This document shows, piece by piece, positions 34,909-43,435 of a stretch of 55,484 nt of DNA. Under the pieces are notes generated by a model, which searched no databases, had not been told where the DNA came from, and saw only the letters and a list, made by a program, of their open reading frames with translations. Every line of letters starts with the position of its first letter. Position 1 is the first letter of the stretch. The DNA is from Ignavibacteriaceae bacterium (lineage in GTDB: Bacteria; Bacteroidota; Ignavibacteria; Ignavibacteriales; Ignavibacteriaceae): positions 1 through 55,484 of the forward strand of contig JALNWB010000005.1 in NCBI GenBank assembly GCA_023231105.1, given 5' to 3'. The position numbers and the translations under genes were made by a program.

Positions 34909-35292
34909 ATGAAAAATAAATCAATTTCTGAAACAAGAGCATACCGCTTGGAAATGAATGAGAAAATTCTGAATTCCGGTTTCCGGGACTACAATAAATT
35001 TTTTGCTCTAGACAACAAAGCCTATGTGAAGGGTGCGCTGCCAGCAAAAACAAAAGAGTTAATGGGACTTGTCGCATCAATGGTTTTGCGCTGCAATGAC
35101 TGCATCTTTTATCATATCGACCGTTCGATTTACGAAGGAGCCACACGCGATGAGTTAATGGAATCATTTAATATTGCATTAGTGGTCGGTGGTTCAATAG
35201 TAATTCCGCATCTTCGCTATGCATTTGATGTTATGGATGAATTGTTTGATTTGAAAAAAAATGAAAAAGCGCAGACTGAAGAAAAAGAATAA
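34909..35292 (+). CDS. Carboxymuconolactone decarboxylase (AhpD-like) family protein
   Basis: The 127-residue helical protein has the redox motif CNDCIFYH with Cys62, Cys65 and His69, as in AhpD-like peroxidases. It also has LPAKTKELMGL and GATRDELMES, typical of the family. It may reduce peroxides or have another redox role. It begins 7 bases after uvrA and its stop touches rdgB, so the three form a DNA-damage/oxidative group. Confidence 0.85.
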   Translation: MKNKSISETRAYRLEMNEKILNSGFRDYNKFFALDNKAYVKGALPAKTKELMGLVASMVLRCNDCIFYHIDRSIYEGATRDELMESFNIALVVGGSIVIPHLRYAFDVMDELFDLKKNEKAQTEEKE

Positions 35293-35868
35293 ATGAAATT
35301 ACTTTTTGCCACGACAAACAACGGAAAATTAAAAGAAGTAAGAAAAGTTTTTTCGGAAACAGCGTTTACAATATTATCGCTGGCAGATTTTCCACCGGTT
35401 CCGGAAATAATTGAAGATGGAGCAACCTTCGCTGAGAATGCGAAAATAAAGGCTAAAACGATTTATGATTTATTCCATGTTCCAACACTGGCGGATGATT
35501 CCGGACTTTCAGTTGATCAACTAAACGGTGAACCCGGAGTTTTTTCAGCAAGATATGCAGGAGAAAATGCATCCGATGAGGCGAACAATAAATTACTTCT
35601 CAAAAAACTTTCTAACTTTCCCGAGCCACATTATGCGAAATTTGTTTGCAGTTCCGTTTTTTATGACGGTGAAAAATTTATAGTTGCTGAAGATATAATG
35701 GTGGGAAAGATAATTCACGAACTGCGCGGTGTAAATGGATTTGGTTACGATCCCTTATTTATTGCTGAAGGTTTTTCCGTTACAAATGGAGAATTGTCAT
35801 TAGAAGAGAAGAATAAAATCAGCCACCGGGCAAAAGCATTTAACCGGTTAAAAAAAATCTTTTGGTGA
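35293..35868 (+). CDS. rdgB: Non-canonical purine NTP pyrophosphatase (RdgB/HAM1)
   Basis: The 191-residue product has FATTNNGKLKEV (5-16), DDSGLSVDQLNGEPGVFSAR, FGYDPLF and a final SHRAKAF. It hydrolyses dITP, dXTP and ITP to monophosphates, guarding DNA from deaminated purines. It is immediately downstream of the AhpD-like gene and followed by a lipoprotein gene after 7 bases. Confidence 0.96.
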   Translation: MKLLFATTNNGKLKEVRKVFSETAFTILSLADFPPVPEIIEDGATFAENAKIKAKTIYDLFHVPTLADDSGLSVDQLNGEPGVFSARYAGENASDEANNKLLLKKLSNFPEPHYAKFVCSSVFYDGEKFIVAEDIMVGKIIHELRGVNGFGYDPLFIAEGFSVTNGELSLEEKNKISHRAKAFNRLKKIFW

Positions 35869-35875
35869 AACTATT

Positions 35876-36640
35876 ATGAAAAAATATTTCACTATTGCCA
35901 TTCTTTCCTTACTTGTTTTTGTCTCATGCAAAAAATCAAATACGACTCAACCTGAAGAAATTGCTCTAACTTATTACCCATTGCAAACAGGGTTACATTA
36001 TAATTATAATATTTCAATTTCATACTCTATTCCTTTTTTGAAACCAAATCCAATTTCAGGTGCTTGCGCTATGAGTTATGGTGCACAAGTTTTCAGGAAT
36101 GGGATAAATTACTTTCAAAAAACAGATACAAGTTGGGATGCATATGGAACATGTGTTAAGACCTCGTTCATCAGAAAAACAAATTATGGAGTTTACGTTT
36201 TTGTTGATTCAGATAGTGTTCTTAATCCATTACCTGATTCAATAAAAAAAGATGCAACTTTTGATAAAGAACTTGCACTCGTTATATTCCCACTTGAAAA
36301 AAACAAATCATGGACGGTTTTTAAGATGTCTCAGCCTAATTCACCATTGATCGAGTTTTCTGCAATCAGCACTGGACTGGATTCCGTGGATTTTCAATTA
36401 ACAGATCTCAATATGAAAGCTGAAGCGCAAAAAGTTGATTATACACTTACAATGTACAAACCCGAAGTGGGGATTCATCGAAATTATAAAACTACAGTTT
36501 GGTTTGTAAAAAATATTGGGATAGTAAAGATGGAAGGAAGTGATGAAATCCTTTCCTTATTTAGTGGTGGAAATTTCCCATTTACTATTTCTACTAACAA
36601 AGGGTTTCGTGTTCAATTACTTACAAAATTTACGAAGTAA
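35876..36640 (+). CDS. Secreted lipoprotein of unknown function
   Basis: The 254-residue product begins with a signal peptide ending in a lipobox (LVFVSC, Cys18), so it should be lipid-anchored and exported. The mature part is beta-rich with NPLPDSIKKDATFDKEL and SWTVFKM segments; I see no catalytic motif and do not recognise the family. It probably shares the uvrA-rdgB transcript. Confidence 0.75.
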   Translation: MKKYFTIAILSLLVFVSCKKSNTTQPEEIALTYYPLQTGLHYNYNISISYSIPFLKPNPISGACAMSYGAQVFRNGINYFQKTDTSWDAYGTCVKTSFIRKTNYGVYVFVDSDSVLNPLPDSIKKDATFDKELALVIFPLEKNKSWTVFKMSQPNSPLIEFSAISTGLDSVDFQLTDLNMKAEAQKVDYTLTMYKPEVGIHRNYKTTVWFVKNIGIVKMEGSDEILSLFSGGNFPFTISTNKGFRVQLLTKFTK

Positions 36641-36681
36641 TTTTTAGTTGTAAATATTGCTGAACATCGATAGGACAAAAT

Positions 36682-37365
36682 TTATTTCTCTGCAATTACA
36701 ACTTGCACCAATCCAAAAGTTAAATTGTACCTTTCAACTGTTTTGAATCCGGCATTATAAAATAATTTTACGAGATCAATTGTCTTATCAAATTCCTCAA
36801 CGGAATCAGGTAAATAGTTGTACGCTTTTTTATCCTTCGATACTATCCTTCCGATCACCGGCAAAATAAACTTGAAGTACAATCGGTATAAAATTTTAAA
36901 GAGTGAATTTGTCGGCATCATGAATTCAAGGATGGTTGCTTTTCCATTTTCAGTTAAGGCGGAGTGAAATGATGAAAATGCTTCGGGGATGTTATAAAAA
37001 TTTCTCACTCCAAATGCAACCGTTATGTTTGTAACTGTTGATGGTTTGAGTGGAAGTTTTTCGGCTTCCATTTGAAGATTTCTTCCAATAATCCAACCGC
37101 TCTTTTTGTTGAAGAGACGAAGCATGTTAAATGAAAAATCAGCGCCGAAGATTTTTTGCACTCCAAATTTTTTTGCTTCAATTGCAAAGTCACCGGTTCC
37201 GCACGCAACATCCAATAGAACCGCATCTTTATTGAGTTTAGTCAGTTTCAAAGCTTTTTTCCGCCAGTAAACATCAACACCGGCGCTGAGAAAATGATTG
37301 AGAAAATCGTATCGATATGCGATCGCATCGAACATATGTTTTACTTGAGTTTTTTTGTCTAGCAT
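36682..37365 (-). CDS. ubiE: Demethylmenaquinone methyltransferase (UbiE/MenG)
   Basis: The 227-residue methyltransferase has VKHMFDAIAYRYDFLNH at the N-terminus, motif I LLDVACGTGDFAIEA, the FGVRNF motif after the GADFSFNMLRLF segment, and the terminal FGLVQVVIAEK; all are typical of UbiE/MenG. It makes the C-methylation step of menaquinone (or ubiquinone) synthesis. It ends the minus-strand ubiE-PAP2-rsmA unit. Confidence 0.94.
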   Translation of the reverse strand: MLDKKTQVKHMFDAIAYRYDFLNHFLSAGVDVYWRKKALKLTKLNKDAVLLDVACGTGDFAIEAKKFGVQKIFGADFSFNMLRLFNKKSGWIIGRNLQMEAEKLPLKPSTVTNITVAFGVRNFYNIPEAFSSFHSALTENGKATILEFMMPTNSLFKILYRLYFKFILPVIGRIVSKDKKAYNYLPDSVEEFDKTIDLVKLFYNAGFKTVERYNLTFGLVQVVIAEK

Positions 37366-37368
37366 GTT

Positions 37369-38310
37369 TTACTGTAAAATTTCTTTGTTGAATAACTTCT
37401 GCCACCAATTAAAAAGTTTTTTCCCAGACCAGAGAGAAAAAAGCATACATAAAAGTCCACCGAGAAGATCAACGACATAATGGTAGCGTAAATAAACGGT
37501 GGAAAAGATGAGAAGACTTCCGCAAACAACTAAAAACCATTTTGCTTTGCTGTTGAATTTCACCGACAAATACATTACAATGGCGGTCATCATCGTATGT
37601 CCGCTTGGAAACACATCTCTTTGAACAATTAGTTGTGGATTCAGTGTTCCGCTTGGAATTGATTCGCCTGAGTTTATTATTTCTCTTAAAAAATTTGTTA
37701 GAAAAATTCCCGGCAGCTCTTGATTTGTCAGCGCAAAGTTATGCAGCATAAACCGTGGTCCGATTGCCGGAAAGAAAAAATATCCGATGTATGAAACAAA
37801 GAATCCATAGATAACTGCGAAGATAGCATAATCGGTTTCTAAATATTTTTTGTTGAAGTAAAGTGAAACGGCAAGAATCATTGGTAGGAAATAAAAAGTT
37901 GCATAAACGATTTGTAGAAATTCCGTTAACAGCGGAAAGGCGATTTTGTGTAACGCAACTGTGGGATCAGTGCCGAAAATCCAGCGGTCAATTTGGATGA
38001 GTAAATAATCGTAATCAACTTGTCTTATCGGCTTGATCATCAAATATAATTCTTTGAATGTTATAAAGATTAACGGAACCGGGTACCAATAGTGAACAAG
38101 ATTTGAGATTTTTGTCCGAGAAACTTCGTTCCACTTTGCGATTCCCGCAACAAAAAGAATCATAACTGCATTCACCAAAACGAGGGAGAACCAAGCTTTT
38201 ACACTTCCTGAAAAAAGTAAATTCAGAATTGTAAGAAAGAAATAAAAAACGACTACTACAAAATCCGTTGCTGAAAAGTGCTTGGAGTAATTTTTAATAT
38301 ATGAAATCAA
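37369..38310 (-). CDS. PAP2-family membrane phosphatase
   Basis: The 313-residue integral membrane protein has about six helices and the PAP2 motifs PSGHTMMT and RYHYVVDLLGG, where the His residues and Arg act in the phosphoryl-enzyme reaction. The upstream motif 1 with KxxxxxxRP is less clear. It may dephosphorylate phosphatidic acid, isoprenyl or sugar-lipid phosphates. It overlaps rsmA by 4 bases and is co-translated with it. Confidence 0.88.
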   Translation of the reverse strand: MISYIKNYSKHFSATDFVVVVFYFFLTILNLLFSGSVKAWFSLVLVNAVMILFVAGIAKWNEVSRTKISNLVHYWYPVPLIFITFKELYLMIKPIRQVDYDYLLIQIDRWIFGTDPTVALHKIAFPLLTEFLQIVYATFYFLPMILAVSLYFNKKYLETDYAIFAVIYGFFVSYIGYFFFPAIGPRFMLHNFALTNQELPGIFLTNFLREIINSGESIPSGTLNPQLIVQRDVFPSGHTMMTAIVMYLSVKFNSKAKWFLVVCGSLLIFSTVYLRYHYVVDLLGGLLCMLFSLWSGKKLFNWWQKLFNKEILQ

Positions 38311-39125
38311 TATGTTTGTTTCCCTAAAATGCTGTGTGAAAGATTTGCCAAAGTGATAAAGTCATTGACCGATAATGTTTCTGCGCGCTGTGACGGTTCA
38401 ATGCCGCATTCTTTTAGATCGAGCATTTCAAATATAGTATCGGCGAAGCAATTTTTTAAGGTTTTTCTTCTTTTGGAAAAAGCTGTTTTAATTAGTTGAA
38501 GATAAATTTTATCATCCGAGATAGGGACTTCATCAAATAAATTGAACCGCATTACTGCAGAAAAAACTTTCGGCTTTGGATAGAAGACATTTGGTGAAAC
38601 TTTGAAACATAATTCTGGTTTTGCATATGCATTAATGAATGCAGAGAGTATTCCGAATTCTTTCGAATTTGGTTTGGAAAGAATACGCTGCGCAACTTCC
38701 AATTGCATCATCAGTATTGCGTCTGAAACATATGAACGGGATTCAATCAATTTAAAAAGTATCGGCGAAGTAATATTGTACGGAATATTTCCTACGATTC
38801 TTACTTTCTTCCCGACTGCTTCGGAAATAGTTCGTAAGTCGAATTTAAGAAAATCATGGTGAATTGTTTGAACGGTAGGGAAACGGTTTTGTAAATCTTC
38901 AATTACACGCGAATCTATCTCAACGGCAAATATATTTTTACATTTGTCAACCAAGAATTCCGTTAAAGCTCCAGTCCCCGGACCAATTTCAATGATAACA
39001 TCGTCCGATTGAATATTCATTTCTTCGGCTATTTTACGCAGAATATTTTTGTCCTTTAAGTAATTTTGTCCAAATTTTTTTAAAGGTTTAAATTTTCTGT
39101 TGGTATTTTGAAACTCTTGTTGCAT
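38307..39125 (-). CDS. rsmA: 16S rRNA dimethyladenosine transferase RsmA (KsgA)
   Basis: The 272-residue product has KKFGQNYLKDKNILRKI, motif I VIEIGPGTGALT, the NIPYNITSPI motif IV with the target-adenine pocket and KPKVFSAVMRF. It dimethylates A1518 and A1519 of 16S rRNA late in 30S assembly. Its start is near the rsmA/ROK divergent region, which holds an 11-bp inverted repeat. Confidence 0.96.
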   Translation of the reverse strand: MQQEFQNTNRKFKPLKKFGQNYLKDKNILRKIAEEMNIQSDDVIIEIGPGTGALTEFLVDKCKNIFAVEIDSRVIEDLQNRFPTVQTIHHDFLKFDLRTISEAVGKKVRIVGNIPYNITSPILFKLIESRSYVSDAILMMQLEVAQRILSKPNSKEFGILSAFINAYAKPELCFKVSPNVFYPKPKVFSAVMRFNLFDEVPISDDKIYLQLIKTAFSKRRKTLKNCFADTIFEMLDLKECGIEPSQRAETLSVNDFITLANLSHSILGKQTY

Positions 39126-39140
39126 ATTTTCAATAAGTAA

Positions 39141-39177
39141 TTATTATCTTTATGAAAAACAAATGCAAAGATAATAA
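39141..39177. promoter_or_regulatory. 11-bp perfect inverted repeat between rsmA and ROK genes
   Basis: TTATTATCTTT (39141-39151) and AAAGATAATAA (39167-39177) are exact reverse complements with a 15-base spacer. The repeat sits in the only 94-base divergent gap between rsmA and the ROK kinase. It may be a dimeric regulator site, a hairpin in either leader, or part of the rsmA promoter. No T tract follows to mark a terminator. Confidence 0.5.
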
Positions 39178-39219
39178 ATAGCGGTCTCATTCCGTTACGA
39201 AAGATAAAGGGAATTGCAC

Positions 39220-40191
39220 ATGAAAGATTATATCATCAGTATCGATATGGGCGGAACAAAAATTCTTGCCGCACTGATTAATTCTAAAGAAGGTATTCAT
39301 ACAAGAATTAAAAAAGCAACAAAAACAAAAAACGGCAATAATAATTTTGTTAAAGCGCTATGGGGAATTACTACGGAAATAATGCAAGAAGCCGGGGTAA
39401 CAGAAAAAAATGTTAAAGCAATTTGTCTCGGGATTCCCGGTTCCGTAAATCCTTTAACCGGAAGAATTGGGATTGCTCCAAACTTAAATATTAAAAACAT
39501 GAACATTAAAGAACAGCTTCAACAGTTTACATCAATCCCCGTGCTGATTGAAAATGATGTAAACTTAGCAGCATTAGGTATTAAACACTTTGGACTTGGA
39601 AAAGATGTTGAAGATATGCTGGTTGTTTTTGTTGGAACAGGAATTGGTGGCGGACTTATTTTTAAAGGAAATATGCACCGCGGCGCAAGTTTTACCGCCG
39701 GTGAAATCGGGCATATGATCATTCAACCGAACGGACCGTTGTGCGGGTGCGGACAGAAAGGCTGCTTTGAGGCGTTGGCAAGTAGAACGGCTATTGTTCG
39801 TGATATTACGAAAGAAATAAAACTCGGGAAAAGAAGTTTGCTTGCAAAACTATTAAAAGAAAAAGTGCCGATTAAAAGTAAAGCGATTTCCAACGCGCTA
39901 AAAAAGAATGATACCGTAACCGTTAAAACAGTAACCAATGCTTCTGTGGTCATCGGGAAAACTCTTGCCAATATTAATAATCTTCTTAACCTGCAGATGA
40001 TAGTTTTAGGCGGCGGCGTTATGGAAGCGGCGGCTGATTTTATGACCCCGATTATTAAAAAATCTTTTAAAGAAAATTCTTTAAAAGATGCCGGAAAAGC
40101 TGTAAAAATTTATGCCGCAAAACTTGGCGATGAAGCTGCGTTGTATGGCGGTATTGCACTTGCAGAAGAATTTTTAGGGATAAAAATATAA
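39220..40191 (+). CDS. ROK-family sugar kinase (glucokinase-like)
   Basis: I choose this ATG over a TTG two codons upstream because AAAGGGA lies about nine bases ahead. The 323-residue protein has the ATP-binding IDMGGTKILAAL (8-19), GTGIGGG, the catalytic END-type region around IENDVN, and GEIGHM followed by CGCGQKGCFE, the ROK zinc site. It phosphorylates a hexose, probably glucose or a relative; it lacks a helix-turn-helix, so it is an enzyme, not a repressor. Confidence 0.9.
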   Translation: MKDYIISIDMGGTKILAALINSKEGIHTRIKKATKTKNGNNNFVKALWGITTEIMQEAGVTEKNVKAICLGIPGSVNPLTGRIGIAPNLNIKNMNIKEQLQQFTSIPVLIENDVNLAALGIKHFGLGKDVEDMLVVFVGTGIGGGLIFKGNMHRGASFTAGEIGHMIIQPNGPLCGCGQKGCFEALASRTAIVRDITKEIKLGKRSLLAKLLKEKVPIKSKAISNALKKNDTVTVKTVTNASVVIGKTLANINNLLNLQMIVLGGGVMEAAADFMTPIIKKSFKENSLKDAGKAVKIYAAKLGDEAALYGGIALAEEFLGIKI

Positions 40192-40226
40192 ATCATCTAC
40201 TCTTTTTTTCAAAACAGGTAAATTGA

Positions 40227-41471
40227 ATGAACAAGTCAAAAATCGGATTCATTTTATTTTTTCTTTTCATTTTCAACAATTTGTTTTTATCCGCTCAAGA
40301 GAAAGATTCTTCGGTCTCAACCAACTTAAATGTTTTTATTGATTGTAATTATTGCTATGAAGATTTCATAAAAACTGAAATTGATTACATTAATTATGTT
40401 CGAGACCGCAAGCAAGCAGATGTTCACGTACAAATCACCAGGCAAAATACCGGAAGCGGTGGAAAAGAATATGTACTCACTTTGTACGGACAAAATAAAT
40501 TTGAAAATTTTCGAGATACAATTGTTTTCTATACTAAACAGGCAGCTACTGAAGATGACATACGGACTAATTTAGTAAAGAAACTAAAACTTGGATTGGT
40601 TAGGTATCTTTTGCAAACACCCACCGGAGAAAAAATTACCGTCTCATTTAAAAACGAAAAAACAAATATAACGATTGATAACTGGAAGAATTGGGTTTTT
40701 AATGTAAACATTAATTCCTATCTCAATGGAGAAAAGTCTTATAGTTATTCTTCGCTTTATGGTAATTTTTCGATACGAAAAATAACCCAAGATATTAAAA
40801 TAAATTTATCGCTGAACGGTTCTTATGGTGAAAGTAGGTTTGATATTGGTGATCAAATTCTTTTCAGTCTTTCCAGAAGTCAATCAGTGAATTCTTCAGT
40901 AGTGCTGAGCGCCGGAGATCATTGGTCATACGGCGGGTATGCATCTCTTTCCAACTCAACATATTCAAATAAAAAATCTCAAATTTATCTAGCGCCGGGA
41001 ATTGAGTATAATATTTTCCCCTATAATGAATCGACAAGAAAACAACTTCGTTTTTTATATAGAATAAGTGACAATTATTATCATTATAACGAAGAAACTA
41101 TTTATGGAAAACTACACGATAACCTGACTCAGCAAAGTTTAATGATTGCATTGGATTTAAAACAAGTTTGGGGATCAGTTTCGTTAGCTGTCGAAGGTTC
41201 AAATTATTTTTACGATTTTAAAAAAAATAATTTGTACGTTTACAGTGAATTTTCGTTACGACTTATTGAAGGGCTCTCATTTACACTTTATGGGCAATAC
41301 GCAGTTATGCATGACCAGCTATCGCTTCCTAAAGGAGATGCTTCAACGGAACAGATATTATTACAGCGAAAACAACTTGAGACACAGTATCAATACTATT
41401 CATCCGTTGGATTGACCTATACTTTCGGTTCAATCTATAATAATATTGTTAACACAAGGTTTGGTAATTAA
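40227..41471 (+). CDS. Outer-membrane barrel protein of unknown function
   Basis: The 414-residue product has a signal peptide (to about residue 23), then an unusual N-terminal region with CNYCYEDFIKTEIDYINYV and DVHVQITRQNTGSGG, and a long C-terminal stretch of alternating strands (SVVLSAGDHWSYGGYASLS and SLYGNFSI) ending in a final LTYTFGSIYNN strand, as in an outer-membrane barrel. The conserved-looking N-terminal soluble part may bind a partner. I do not recognise a named family. It overlaps the convergent ABC-F gene by 4 bases. Confidence 0.7.
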   Translation: MNKSKIGFILFFLFIFNNLFLSAQEKDSSVSTNLNVFIDCNYCYEDFIKTEIDYINYVRDRKQADVHVQITRQNTGSGGKEYVLTLYGQNKFENFRDTIVFYTKQAATEDDIRTNLVKKLKLGLVRYLLQTPTGEKITVSFKNEKTNITIDNWKNWVFNVNINSYLNGEKSYSYSSLYGNFSIRKITQDIKINLSLNGSYGESRFDIGDQILFSLSRSQSVNSSVVLSAGDHWSYGGYASLSNSTYSNKKSQIYLAPGIEYNIFPYNESTRKQLRFLYRISDNYYHYNEETIYGKLHDNLTQQSLMIALDLKQVWGSVSLAVEGSNYFYDFKKNNLYVYSEFSLRLIEGLSFTLYGQYAVMHDQLSLPKGDASTEQILLQRKQLETQYQYYSSVGLTYTFGSIYNNIVNTRFGN

Positions 41472-43429
41472 GTGGGGAGTGGACTCTCAAACCGGCGTTC
41501 AATTTCTAAGAGATTGTGATTCAATTTTTCCCACCGTGTCAGTTTTTTTTGAAGAGTTTCTTTCGTGAGATTATATGCAGCTTGTGTTTGTTTAATCAAC
41601 AGGGGATTGGAATAAATCTTCTCATCTATTAAATCCGCTTCATATTTTTTTTCATCATCTTCCAACAAAGAAATTTCTTTTTCGAGATCGGCAATTTCCT
41701 TCAAAAGATGTTTTGTGCTTTGAAACTTCTTTTGCCGTAATTCTGCTTCAATTCGTTTCTGATCTTTTCTTGTTAGGATTGACGAATCAACTTTAGTCCG
41801 GATTTCTTGTTCTTCAAAATTGAGACTTTCTTCTCTTTTGGCTAAATAGTAATCGATCCCGTCTAAAAATATCTTAAAAGAATTTCGCTTTATTTCAATT
41901 ACCTTATTTACAATCGGACATAGAAAATCAACATCGTGGGAAACTAATACCAGAGAGCCGTTGAAAGCCGTCAATGCTTGTTGCAGCACTTCTTTTGAAG
42001 AAATATCAAGATGATTCGTCGGTTCATCAAGTACAATTAAATTAGCTTTTGTAAGAAGAATTTTTGTAAGCGCGACACGGCTTTTTTCTCCACCGGAAAG
42101 GACTCCGATTTTCTTAAATACGTCATCTCCGCTAAAAAGGAAACATCCCAACAACGAACGCAATTGCCCGATTGTTTTTCCTTCAGAAATTCCTTCAATC
42201 GTTTCAAGAATATCTAAATCCGGATCGAGAACGTCTGCAACATCTTGCGCGTAATATGCGATTGAAGTGTTATGCCCGAGTATTCGTTCTCCTTTATCAA
42301 AAGAAATTTTATCTGCAATAATTTTAGCGAGCGTTGTTTTTCCGGCACCGTTTGGACCAACGAAAGCAATTTTTTCTCCCCGCTCAATAGTAAAATCTAA
42401 ATTATTGAAAATGTTTTTTTCGCCGTAAGATTTACTTAAATGTTTTAGTTCAATATTTATTCTTCCGCTTTGCGGCGGTTCCGGGAAACGGATCGTAATA
42501 TCATCCTTGCTTTCCGGGAGTTCAATCAATTCAACTTTTTCAAGTTGCTTTATTCTGCTTTGAACTTGTTTCGCCTTGGTGGCTTTGTAACGGAATCGTT
42601 CAATAAAATTTTCTGTCTCTTTAATTTTCTTTTGTTGAAGCAGATACTGCTGTTCCAACATTCCATTTCGCTCTTCGGCAAATTTTAAATATGCATCATA
42701 TTTTCCGTTGAACGAAGTAATCTTCCCTAAAAATATTTCAAGCGTTTTGTTTGTAACTTCGTTTACAAAATGTTTATCGTGCGAAACGAGCAGTAATGCA
42801 CCTTTATATCCCTTTAAAAAACTGATGAGCCATTCAAGTGAATCCAAATCGAGATGATTGGTCGGTTCGTCCATCAGCAAAACATCATTTTGAGAGATAA
42901 GAATTTTTGCAAGAGCAATCCGCATTTGCCAGCCGCCGGAAAGCTCATCTGTCATTCTTGAAAAATCAGATTCTTCAAATCCAAGTCCGGCTAATATTTT
43001 TTCAGTTCTTGCATTCGCGGTGTAACTGTCCAACTCTTCAAGTTTATGATGTACTTCTCCAAGTTGATTTACAAGGTCGTTCTGCTCTTCATCGCTTAAA
43101 GAAGAATTGGAAAGAAGTGAAGTTAGTTCATCTTCTTTTTCGTGAAGAAACTTAATATCTGTAAGCGCTGAAGCTGCTTCTTCAACTAAAGTTTTTCCTT
43201 TGTGGAGAATATTTTCCTGCGGAAGATAACCGAGCGAAATTCTTTTTTGTTTTGCAACCACTCCGTTTTCCGGTTGGAGAGTTCCGTAAATAATTTTTAA
43301 AAGAGAAGATTTTCCCGTACCGTTAGCACCGACCAGCGAAATTTTATCTCCGGCGTTTATCTTGTAAGAAATATCTCTAAAAAGATAATTCCCGCCGAAC
43401 TGAAGCGAAATGTTTTGAAGATCTATCAT
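41468..43429 (-). CDS. ABC-F family ATPase
   Basis: The 653-residue product has two ABC ATPase domains with Walker A sites GANGTGKSS and GPNGAGKTT, signature LSGGW and LSGGEKSR, and two Walker B plus DEPTNHLD sites (one in each half). A charged linker region joins the domains, and the C-terminus is coiled-coil. There are no membrane helices. ABC-F proteins act on ribosomes in translation control or antibiotic resistance (Uup, EttA, YheS relatives); which one is not clear. It is the last gene of a minus-strand run. Confidence 0.95.
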   Translation of the reverse strand: MIDLQNISLQFGGNYLFRDISYKINAGDKISLVGANGTGKSSLLKIIYGTLQPENGVVAKQKRISLGYLPQENILHKGKTLVEEAASALTDIKFLHEKEDELTSLLSNSSLSDEEQNDLVNQLGEVHHKLEELDSYTANARTEKILAGLGFEESDFSRMTDELSGGWQMRIALAKILISQNDVLLMDEPTNHLDLDSLEWLISFLKGYKGALLLVSHDKHFVNEVTNKTLEIFLGKITSFNGKYDAYLKFAEERNGMLEQQYLLQQKKIKETENFIERFRYKATKAKQVQSRIKQLEKVELIELPESKDDITIRFPEPPQSGRINIELKHLSKSYGEKNIFNNLDFTIERGEKIAFVGPNGAGKTTLAKIIADKISFDKGERILGHNTSIAYYAQDVADVLDPDLDILETIEGISEGKTIGQLRSLLGCFLFSGDDVFKKIGVLSGGEKSRVALTKILLTKANLIVLDEPTNHLDISSKEVLQQALTAFNGSLVLVSHDVDFLCPIVNKVIEIKRNSFKIFLDGIDYYLAKREESLNFEEQEIRTKVDSSILTRKDQKRIEAELRQKKFQSTKHLLKEIADLEKEISLLEDDEKKYEADLIDEKIYSNPLLIKQTQAAYNLTKETLQKKLTRWEKLNHNLLEIERRFESPLPT

Positions 43430-43435
43430 TGAATT

